Source: Fragilariopsis cylindrus CCMP1102 | Taxonomy: Eukaryota; Bacillariophyta; Bacillariophyceae; Bacillariales; Bacillariaceae | Length of the DNA stretch: 64,000 bases | Direction of reading: 5' to 3' | NCBI GenBank assembly: GCA_900095095.1 | Contig: FMBT01000454.1 | Location: 1-64,000 of the forward strand | Shown here: positions 1 through 9,833 of the stretch, one piece after another | How positions within the stretch are numbered: position 1 is the stretch's first letter | How the letters are laid out: each line of letters starts with the position of its first letter | Program-made: the position numbers and the translations under genes | The notes under the pieces: model-generated | What the model saw: the letters and a program-made list of their open reading frames with translations, nothing else | The model's database searches: none | Told to the model about the DNA's origin: nothing

Positions 1-531
1 CTGTGGGCTTTGCCCATTAATAACACTTTCTTCTTTGCCATATTTTGCTGATCTTCTAATGATGTGAATGTTGTCAATTGTTCCGATCGTCGATTGTAAT
101 AACTTTCTTTGTGTGTCGTAACGGTATGTGTGATGTTTGCGTGATGTTTCGATCGATGTTGGAAGATGGAAGATAGATCAATCAAGATTTATTGCTTTTA
201 ATATTTATACCGGTGCGTTATTTTACTATCAAAAATTGAGTATAAATGCTAATTTTCTCTAACCCCCCTCGATATTTAAATGGAAAGAATGAAAAACGAA
301 AATCTTCCCATATTATTTTTGTTGGATTCGCCTTCGAGATTCATTCATTCTTTGTCATCCATCTCGTTGAAATTGATTCAAATTTAGAGGAGCGTAAGAT
401 ACGAACATAGACATAGCTAGAACATATTTATCAGCAAAGAAGAAAAGAAGAAGAAGACGAAGCGCTATTCAAACTGAAGAAAAAGACGAAGACGACAATA
501 AAACAAAACGAAACGAAACGAAGAAAAAAAA
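1..531. other. Intergenic / 5' leader of the MATE gene
   Basis: No gene is seen in this stretch. The last 100 bases (about 430-531) are a purine-rich tract of aagaag/gacgaa-type repeats that runs directly into the ATG of the transporter, and probably form its 5' untranslated leader. Nothing else stands out. Confidence 0.5.
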
Positions 532-2581
532 ATGATTCGAAGAATTTCCATCAATACCGATTCTGTCCGAAGTCTTGAACTTGGTGTTTCTGAGGAAACG
601 GTTAAAAAATTTGATGAGTCCTCTGAAGACAATTTTAAGTTATGGCCAGAAATGATATTACTGATGAAGATTGCAGCTCCGGCAGTTGGTGCGTATGTTT
701 TCCAAAATCAATCCGCTGATACATACAGTAGCCCAACAACAAACAAAACAAACATAATCCTATCTTATATGCATAACGGCAAAACTTCTGCAATCACCGG
801 AATGTAACCACAGACCGCAAGGTCTCCCCTGGTTCCAATTTCACAAAATGTTTGCTAAATAAAAATCCGATGTTCGTTGTTTTCATAAACAATAAAGGCG
901 TTTTTGTCTTATAACGTTAACTATGGAATTTTTTAAACAGTCGTCGAATCATTTATACCTCTATTGTTGTTTTCGATTCTAAAAAGTTTCAACAAAATTT
1001 ACTTCTCTAACATTATATAAATGCATTCCCTTTATTTTTTCCTCTCTGTCATAACTAGTGGTTCAATTTAGCGTGTTATGGATATTCCCACTAACAGCTT
1101 CGGTAGTCGGTAGAACATTAGGAACAGAAGCATTAGCTGGATTTTCCTTGGGGTCTCTTGTTGGAAACCTTACATGCTTAAGCATCATGACTGGAGCACT
1201 AACAGCAGCAGATATAGTGAGTACATTTATTTATCTATTATTCATTGTTGATTCTATATAAAGTCGTATCTCGCATCCGTTCTCTTTTTGTGATGATGAT
1301 GTTTTGTTTCTTCTTTTTTAAGACAGTGATTTGTTCACACTCATTTCTTTCACTACCATATGTATTTCATCAATGAATGGATGTAGCTCATGCCTCGAGC
1401 TTGGGGAGCAAAGAATTACAAAGAAATGGGAATCATATTCATCCGGAGTGTCATAATTTGTAGCTTTCTACTACTGATTCCAATTATTCCCCTATTTACG
1501 TGTATGGAATGGATTTTTGACAGTATGGGACAGGATAAAAATGCATCTCACCTTGCATCAGTATGGATACGAATTTACATCATTGGAGTACCTTCTGCGT
1601 TATTGTTCGAGTCGTTCAAAGCTTTCTCAATGCTCAACATCATGTATACCCAATGGTCTTTGCGAGTGTTTTATGTGCTTATTTCGTGCATCCAATACTG
1701 CTCAAATTTTTAATTCCCTACATGGGAATTAATGGCTCCGCTCTTGCCATATCTTTGACACAGTGGATAATGATTGGGTTACTATTCATATACCTTCACT
1801 TCAAACCAGTAGAGAGACCAGAAACATGGCCAAAATTATCCACTATTTCCGATGCACTTCGTCGCAAGCCAATGCTCGACTTCGTTAGTTTAAGTCTCGG
1901 GGGAGTGCTATCTCTTTCAGAATGGTGGTTCTGGGAATGTGTGTGTTTTATCGTAGGAACCTTTGGTGTCGTGCCTCTGGTCGTCCACAGTATTGCATAC
2001 AATTTAGTACCACTCTTGTTCATGCCGACTCTGGGTATGAGTATTGGGCTTACTGTACGAATGGGGAACGTTCTTGCGTACGACAGTGCCAAGGCTAAAC
2101 TATTGGCATCGTGGTGCATGTTTTTCACGGTTATTTTTGGTGCTATTTTGTCTTGTACATTATTCTATTTCGAATCGAAATAGCTGGGCTATTTACTGAT
2201 GATCCTGAAGTTATTTCCGGATGTAAAGAAATTTGGCCCAAACTCTGTTATTATATCTTCATGTTACATGTCTTTGGTATCAACTCAGCAATTTTAAGGG
2301 CATTGGGGCTTCAATGGCGTATGGCTGTGATCATCTTCAGCTTCATTTGGCTTGTTACTCTGCCCAATGTCGTTTATTTCGCGGTACATCGTGGTGGTGG
2401 TCTCTCTGTGGTCTGGACGATATTACCTATCTTCTACACAATTATGCAGTTTTTTTTAGTAGGTTCATATATAACATCTGATTGGGAGTCAATCGGGAAA
2501 GCTATCCATAAGAGTTCACATGGGGACCAATCACAAAAGGTATCAATCAGGGATGACGAAACGAAAAAACTCATACCATGA
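532..2581 (+). CDS. MATE-family multidrug/toxin extrusion transporter
   Basis: This is a membrane antiporter of the MATE family (MatE domains), expected to export organic cations or metabolites using a proton or sodium gradient. Three exons are read: 532-688, 1059-1216 and 1387-2581, joined by GT-AG introns (gtgcgt, gtgagt donors). The joins give continuous MATE sequence, such as APAVVQFSVLWIFPLTASVVGRT-type helix 1 across the first intron and ADILMPRAWGAKNY, a MATE hallmark loop, across the second. Later hallmarks are LNAQHHVYPMVFASV and IAGLFTDDPEV near the C-terminus. About twelve hydrophobic segments are visible and the length suits the family. In exon 3 the frame moves twice (near 1626 and 2171). 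Each shift behaves as one missing base just after TTTC, and conserved sequence continues on both sides. The family call is secure; whether the gene is intact depends on resequencing. Confidence 0.88.
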
Positions 2582-3013
2582 TAGGGGATGGATTAATTGT
2601 TGCTGATGCCGAAGAAAAATATGTGATTCATAAATACCTCTTCGAAATTAAATGAAAAATTGATGTCCCATTGAATTTTTCTTTTCTCATCGAGTTGTTA
2701 TGAATCACTCCAATAAAAATAGAATAATAAACAGTCACACTATTTTTCACTTATAATAGCAATAAAAATACAAGTGAATCTAGCAACCCCTTAAGAAGAT
2801 ATTATATCAATCTTGTAAAGATATAATACGGATGATTATTATCGTAACTTTTAAATAATAATTGTACGACTAGTAGATTGGTCATATGAATATAATAGCG
2901 TTGATCACAACACATTGATCATGCTCGCATTTTAAAAGTAATGTGGAAATTCTGTTCAAATATAGTTGAGAATGCGGTAGCTTAAATTGATAAGAACCAA
3001 TATAAAAGAATTT
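2582..3013. other. AT-rich intergenic spacer between convergent genes
   Basis: This is the convergent spacer between the MATE gene and the first cyclase gene. It is AT-rich, with several aataaa-like sequences (for example around 2713-2730 and 2760) that could serve as polyadenylation signals. No other structure is seen. Confidence 0.4.
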
Positions 3014-6000
3014 TCAACCTTTGCCAAAGGGTTTAAAATCAGGAGGGGGAACACCACCGTATTTTTTCATCTCATCCAAAAAGTAATTTGATGGACCGTC
3101 CTCAAAACGATCCAGTATGGCTTCAAAACATGGCTTTGCCTCATTCCAGTCTTTGGCATAGTACTTCTGCAATCCCGAATTAAATGTAGAAAATATTTCT
3201 GTTGTGTATCGTCGTCGGATACGTCGTATATCTGCTTGTAACCATATATTTTCAGAGTACAACGCAGGACCAGTAGGCAATACGAGTTCGGGCTTTTTCT
3301 TTGACTTCTTACTGTCGTGTGTATCATAATCTATATCACCCGTGGCTTTTATATTATCAGAAATAGGACCATTACGTAGTGCTTTGATTGCGGCAGCTGC
3401 AATTGCCGCTGTAATGTTTTGGTTCTCGCCGCGTGAACTTAAGCTTCCGATTCTTGTACCATCAGAGCTATTCCGAGTCGATGATCCAAAACTCCGCTTT
3501 GATATTTTCCGTTTTGAGCTAATTAATTCGACCGAATCATCGCTTTCGGATAGGCTATTCTGGTCAATGTCATCATTTTGTGTATCATCCCAGAGAGCAT
3601 CTACATCAATATCATACGTGAAGAGTTCCATTAGATCACCCTGACTATACATATCTTCTTCGTGAAACTCGTCGTCTTCGTTGTCGAACATGATCTGATC
3701 GATTTTTCGACATCGTCGTCGATTGGTCGGGTTCAGAAGGCGGTGAAAGCTATTCGACATCAACATAGGTACAAGATACTTCTTTGTTGCAGTTTCGAGG
3801 TACTCTGCAGTCTCCACAGCTTCAGATACATAAGTGGCATCTATCTTCCTTTGAGATCCGATCGCACCCTCAACAGCTTTTCCGGCGTGTAGGCCAAAAC
3901 CTAATTGGACAGTCGGCCCTGGACGCTCCTTCAACTTATTAAGAAGTGTAGATTTTGCATGGTCGGACATCGTTTCTACATAGTAGTCATTGTGATGGAG
4001 AGCGATGCAAATTTTCACAACCGATAAGCTGTTTAAAATATAAAGCATGACATACAGAATAAGAAAACGAATTAGTGGTTGAGGACAGAAGTAACGTAAT
4101 AACAACCAGATACATAATTTGTTACTGGAACAAACGTACAGTGCTTTATCTGCTTGGTGTTTAGTGGGAGCGGAGTCGCCATCTAACTTCCAGCTTACAA
4201 GGAAAGCGTCTCCTATATTTTTGTTTGCAGATCCAGCATATGAATTACATATAGAATGAACCACCGCAGCAACTCGGTTTGTGAAAACAAACACCTCTTC
4301 TTGTAGGCATTCGGTAGCGTCAGTGAAGCTTCGAATGTCACAAAACAGAAAGATACAAGATACCATGGACCCCTTTGAATTTAATATTATTGATGTATCA
4401 TTACTTTGTCCTTTTTGTAAATTGTTTCTGATGATCTGAACACCAGCAGATCCAAATCCAACTTTCATCAACGATCCAATTCTATCAATAGTAGACATAA
4501 GAAATTCTGTTTCCATTCCCTTCAATACTTCTCTTGACCATCGAGGGTTTTTCGTTGCAATTTGGTCTGCCTCCAGTCGAAACATTTTGTACTGTAATGT
4601 GTTCTGGTATCCTAATGGATCTATTACTAGTTGGTTCAAAAGTTTAACTGCTCGCTCAATAGGTATAACGACAAATTGCATGATGGGTCCAGCAAAAGCA
4701 GCCACTCCAAAGAACCAAATCACCAGAACGAAAGCAAGCAACAGCAGTTCGACTATAGCACTTTTTCAGCCTCTTTCGTCAAATCGAAAAATCCAGTACT
4801 ATTCCCCCATTCGTTAAAACCGTAATTTTTTTAATTTCATAGGCCCACAGAGATTTATTCTCAAAAGAAAAATTAAAAGTTATGTTGTACTCCTCGGATG
4901 TAGAAGTGTTGTACTTCACGGATGTAGAAGTATAGTTGAATAGCGTTTGGAGAGTGCTATGACGAGCTGTATCGACAGCTTTAGAGCAAAATACTCATGA
5001 TCTGTCGAGGTGGTTTGTCCATGTAGCATTACCATGGTTGATAGATCTGTGCTGTCATTCTCGGTATATGTGAAGATTAGCCCTAGTAGCAAGCTAAGAA
5101 GGAGAAATGTGGCGACACGCTGGCCTGTCAGTACGGCCATTTGTGTACCGATTTGTGAACGATCTTCTCTTTTGTGTCGTCTTCGTAAAATGCGGCGTTT
5201 ACCAGCGTCTTTTGAATCCTCTGCCGTTTCAGTCTTTGTTTCGCGATTACTTTGACTGAAACGACTGTGGTTAAGGGAAGTATTGGCATCATGAGCACTC
5301 CATGCTTGACTTCCTTCGCCTTTTTCGGAAACGTATCTCTGTGAATTCTGTATGCCGGTTCCTCCATGCACGCTGGATTCTAGCAGCAGCGATTTGACGA
5401 TTTAATTCTATGTTTGTATTAGGGAGGATACGAAGAATCGCAAAGCTTTATTCGAATGTTTAGTAGGAATGATCCAAAGTACGGTGAGAAGAAGGAACAG
5501 TGGCCTTTAGAGAAGAGTGCGATCTCATATGCAGATTACACACATACACACACACATGCAGGCATGAACGTAATGATATTGCTTACTGTGTTTCGACCAT
5601 TTTTTTAATTTATATATCGCGTATGCAACCTTTCCTCTTTCTTTCACCTTCTTTTCTTCTCTATCTGACATAGCCTTAATAGTGGCCATAGTTGCGATCT
5701 CAAGACCTCCCCAAAGACGATCGTATCATGCTCGAATTCTTGTTCACTTTTATTTCTTTGTTCGCTCGATTGGCATCCTCACGTCGCCTAAGAAACACTC
5801 TCCAGTAAAAACAAGGAGTAAGACGAATCAAGTACCAATACAAATTAAGACTTGCCGACAGATTAACTACTGTCGTTGCTGGTACAAGTCGAGCCACACG
5901 TGCTGTCTTAAAGATCAAAATTATAAACGCAATATCATTTCGTTTAATGAATGAACCGAACGGTCATTTATCACGGCTGCAAAGTCTTCTGTTGTCTATT

Positions 6001-6656
6001 GTGTGCAATCATATTCAATATTGAAGGGAAAAATCGTATGAAATTCAGAAAGTACACAAGGTAAGTGTATTTGGTAAGATCAATATTTCATGTAATGATT
6101 CAAAATCACAGAGCACATTGAAAATTGCGCGTCTACTCACTGGAAATCCAAATTTTGTCAATTCAAGATCTTTTGTTACCATTTGAAACCGAGATGTATA
6201 GATCCACGTGATTTCAAGGAGGAAACAGATTGTTGAAAGAAAGTCACACCAAAAATCGAATGATCCCAAAGAGTTCGGCAAATACAACCTGCAAAGATTA
6301 CTGGTGCCGCCGCGATTTATCATATGCCAGGCTCCACATGGGAAGTAAATTGGATCCAAGTAACATCGGAAGATCATATCTATCACGAAGATGAAAAAAC
6401 CAAGCATGAATAACGTGTTCATTAACTTTATGCTGGCACTTACTGAGAGCCATACCCGTACTGGCGGGCCGATCAACAGCAAAAGCGTTGAAACGACAAT
6501 CAATGATTTCCATAAAAAATTATTTAAGATCCCCTCGGATGCATTTTGTAACCAAGCGTCAGTACAAGAACATCCTCGACTTAAGGCGGATCGCCTCACT
6601 ACCCGCCGCTGTTCTTCTTGTGGACGACCATCAGGATGCAAAGTATCTGCTGTCAT
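3014..6656 (-). CDS. Voltage-sensor/IQ/class III nucleotide cyclase, copy A
   Basis: This is a multi-domain membrane protein. Exon 1 (6656-6141) gives hydrophobic S1, S2 (FVIDMIFRCY, the S2 acid/arginine pattern) and S3 (FDFWCDFLST). Exon 2 from 5995 carries S4-like FKTARVARLV. Around 5350-5400 an IQ motif appears (RIQRAWRN). Then come a helix after TGQRVATF, an extracellular loop, a helix near 4740-4660 and a class III cyclase domain. Its metal-binding Asp residues are in FLFCDIRSFTDAT and NKNIGDAFLVSW, followed by GFGLHAGKAVEGAIGSQRK. The C-terminal tail (GLQKYYAKDWNEAK, then PPPDFKPFGKG) resembles the TPR-like tail of protist cyclases. The last intron, 4029-4139, is 111 bp, a multiple of three and free of stops. 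At least four frame changes (about 5955, 5000, 4835, 4765) act as single missing bases; one or two more lie around 5250-5400, where exon edges are uncertain. The usual transition-state Asn and Arg are replaced, so activity is unproven. Confidence 0.8.
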
Positions 6657-7264
6657 ATTATTTGTTTGTTTGAAATTTGCTAGATAAGATTCAGCGAACG
6701 GTAAAGAGAATAAGTCTCGATTTACGAACGGCAGGGAAATTGAAGATTAGGATAGATGATAAGATATCTTCTATAGTCATAGGTTTTTCGGGATTCGTTT
6801 TACCATATCCTTTGTTCCATCATTGTCATGTGTCAACTCAATAGTCTTTAGGTTTATTTTATGATGCTTTTTATGTGATGAACAAAAATTTGATAATAAA
6901 ATTAATAATTGATGCAAATAATTGATGAGATCTGCGAAAAATAATTGATGTGTTGTAATGTGTAATGTGTAATGTGTAGTTGTGATGTGTTGTAATGTGT
7001 AATGTGTAATGTGAAATAAATGTGTAATGTGTAATGTGTAATGTGTAATGTGAAATAAATGTGTGATTGAAATAAATGTGAAATAAATAATGAGATCTGC
7101 GAAAAATAAATGACGATTTTAGAAATAATGTGCACAGTACCGCGCTATCGCTACGTTCTCTTCTTGAGTAAACGTCGCTTCTTCTTCTTCTTCTTCTTCT
7201 TCTTCTATTCATTCCAACCGAAAGACGACGACGAAGACGACGACAAAGACGACGACGACAACAG

Positions 7265-7308
<44 letters not shown>

Positions 7309-7388
7309 CGTTACTACAACACGTTACTACAACACGTTACTACAACACGTTACTACAACACGTTACTAAAACACGTTACTACAACAAG
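6657..7388. repeat. Simple-repeat-rich spacer between cyclase A and the HTH gene
   Basis: This stretch holds stacked simple repeats. There is a degenerate TGTAATG array (about 6955-7080), a (CTT)n run near 7177-7203, (GAC)n and (AAC)n runs near 7220-7307, and six units of a 13-bp repeat, acgttactacaac, at 7308-7385. The TGTAATG array is bracketed by a 19-bp direct repeat, tgagatctgcgaaaaataa, at 6926-6944 and 7091-7109. The divergent promoters of copy A (-) and the HTH gene (+) must lie here. The 13-bp units end four bases before the chosen start of the next gene. Confidence 0.75.
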
Positions 7389-8585
7389 ATGCGATACCGT
7401 CGTAAAACGCAGAGAGAGAAAGATATAGAGAGAGAGGAAAAGAAAGATACATTTCTCAAATCGATAGAACGACTATCAAGTGAGCAACGATTAACCCAAA
7501 TCTCTACGGCCAAAGCTTTGGGAATATCCAGAGCTACTTTCCAACGCTATGTCAAGAAGTACGATCTAAAGAAAAACGACTACACGGTCAAAGAAACTTT
7601 CCAACGCTATGTCGAGAAGAACGATCTGAAGATAAACGACTACACGGTCAAAGAAACAAATGATACATTTCTCAAATCGATAGAACGACTATCAAGTGAG
7701 CAACGATTAAACAAATCATCTATGGCCAAAGCTATGGGATTACATATGTCTATGTTCAATCGCTATGTCAAGAAGTGGGATATCACCACCGAAGTAGCTG
7801 CTGAGGTAACAGCTGCGCGAGAAGAGAAGAGAAGAAAAACATTAGCAATGTTGGAGCGGAAGGAAGAAGAGAAACAAAAGGTAAGTCTATATTTCATATT
7901 TTGTGTTTGTTGTGTCGTGTCGTGAATTCCTGTTAGTTAAGTGTTTCGACGTCTTGTGGTACTTGTTGTTTCGTTTGTTTCTTTGGTTGTACTTGTTGGT
8001 TAAGTGGTTTGATGTCGTTTGAGGTGCTTTCTGTTAAGTCCAACGACGTCAGTTGAGGTGCAGAATGGTTCCTTCCTTGTCTTGTCTTGTCTTGTTAATT
8101 TGTTCGACGTCACTGGAGGTGCTTGTACTTGTTCCTGTAATTAAGTCGTTCTACGTCACGAGAGGTGCTTGTTGTTTCGCTTGTTTTGTGTGTTTGTCTT
8201 CACAAAATACCTTCGTTTTCGCGTTTCTTTTCTTCTTTTCGATTTGTGCCGTCGTCTCACATTAATCCAATCCGTCGTTTTCGTTATGTACTCTATAGCG
8301 GAAGGCGGCGCTACAAGAAGAGAAGAAAAGAAAAAGATCAGAAAAAGCTGTGAACAGAAAAAGAGCAAAAGGCAGAAAAAGAGCAAAAGGAAAGGAAGCA
8401 AGGGTAAGTTTCATGTTGTTCTTCGCGTTTTCTTTTATGGTTGCTACTATTGTCGATGTCGTCGTCGTCGTCGTCGACGTCGTCGACGTTATCGATGCCA
8501 TGTGTATCGTATTCTATTGTACGACGTCGTCTCCATGTGTATCATATTCTATTGTCCTCTAACCAGTGTACTGTATTTTATTCTT

Positions 8586-8620
<35 letters not shown>

Positions 8621-9433
8621 ATTATTATTTCCTAGGAACAAACCAAGTCGGAGCGGGCGGTGCACAACGCGCTTACAGTACTAAATCCCAATGGCAAAAC
8701 ATTTAAAATTTGTCATGATCACGAAGTGAATGAAAGAAATAAGTTCCGAACTTCATTGCTGGTCTCTGAGGAGAAAACACGAGGTTTATCAAGAGTATTT
8801 GCTGAAGATGAAACTGAACTGAGTGAATTTGGATTATACAAGTTGGAGGCCTATCCTGAAGGTACATCTGATATTCTAACAGCTGAAATGGATTCTCCCA
8901 AATTATCGTTTAATAATCCTACTAAACCCACATCTAATGTGCTACTAGTAGGGCCGAAGAAACATATCATTGACCCAAATTTGTTGGGACCTTTGTTGCG
9001 ACGCCGTATTGAGGTATCTAAAAGTGGTAAATTTGGAGAGACAACAGTCATCACAGATAATGTCAAAGTGCAGAAGTATGATGGACCCGGGGGAAAGCAC
9101 AGAGATCGCAAAGTCACTCACACCATTATCCATCATGGTCAGAAGTGTTTCCTCCTTGCCAGGGTCTTAGAAAAAATCAACGGTGGTAAGCTCAAACTTT
9201 TCAGGGAAAGTGATGGGAAGGCGTTTTTGATTGATATTAAGAAAGGAGAGTTCTTGATTATGATGGCACATGCTGGTCTGTGCCAACACAACTCTGAAGA
9301 AGGTTTATATACAATAGTGACTGATTTTGTTCTACCATATGATGCAATCAGAAGAGAAAGAGAAGGAGGTGTGGATGGGAAATTGGAGCAGATGATTCGT
9401 AAATTTGCAAAAGATATCCCACAACACTTATGA
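7389..9433 (+). CDS. Protein with duplicated HTH-like units and a probable 2OG-Fe(II) oxygenase domain
   Basis: Three exons fit with all junctions in phase 0: 7389-7880 (donor gtaagt), 8299-8403 and 8636-9433, giving about 464 residues. The N-terminal half has two copies of a unit beginning DTFLKSIERLSSEQRL, followed by a psq-like helix-turn-helix (AKALGISRATFQRYVKK in the first copy, AKAMGLHMSMFNRYVKK in the second). A Lys/Arg-rich linker follows. The C-terminal third resembles a prolyl-4-hydroxylase-like jelly roll: VQKYDGPGGKHRD (HxD), then GGKLKLF, DIKKGEFLIM and AHAGLCQHN. The Arg or Lys that normally follows the distal His and binds 2-oxoglutarate is not evident (GLYTIVTDF). DNA binding is inferred from the HTH; the oxygenase call is tentative. 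The gene sits on the opposite strand between the two duplicated cyclases. A transposon-derived or domesticated origin is possible but no transposase core is seen. Confidence 0.6.
7446..7710 (+). repeat. Internal coding duplications in the HTH gene
   Basis: Two nested duplications lie inside exon 1. A 49-bp segment is identical at 7446-7494 and 7662-7710 (start gatacatttctc). A 60-bp tandem pair at 7536-7595 and 7596-7655 differs at only a few bases. Both preserve the frame (216-bp and 60-bp offsets), and the near identity implies recent expansion of the HTH units. Confidence 0.85.
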
Positions 9434-9833
9434 TTACAAAAATAAATGATGATGTTGTTCTTCTATTGTATTATCATTATATTGTATGTTCTATTGTATC
9501 ACTATTACTAATATTATTATTATTATTACTAAAATGTATCTATTGTAGTGACTGTTATTAAACGGAAAGGACGTGTTTCGAAAGGAGAATTCTAGTTTAT
9601 AATATTATTTATTTCATTCACAATTTTGCCTTTTATGGTCAATAAATACTAGTAACTTTTACTCGGTCGGTATGAATTCTAAGTTTTAACATGTACCTCG
9701 ACTATCTTTTGAATTTTAAATACATTTAATTATTGCTACTAGCACTATTATTGGTAACATATGCTTCACGTATAGCTTCTACGTGTACTGCTACAGCAAT
9801 CAGGTACAAAAAAAGATACCAGCCAAATAGTTA
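9434..9833. other. AT-rich convergent spacer
   Basis: This is the spacer between the HTH/oxygenase-like gene and the convergent cyclase copy B. It holds short (ATT)n runs around 9500-9530 and possible aataaa polyadenylation signals on both strands. No gene is seen. Confidence 0.4.

Noticed and set aside
2111-2128. Minus-strand and alternate-frame open stretches inside the MATE gene
   Set aside because: They overlap conserved transporter sequence in other frames and show no protein-like motifs of their own.
7177-7385. CRISPR-like array
   Set aside because: The 13-bp units abut with no spacers; this is a simple tandem repeat in a eukaryotic genome.
8581-8632. (TTG)n tract as coding sequence
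   Set aside because: It lies in the intron before the cctag acceptor of the HTH/oxygenase-like gene.
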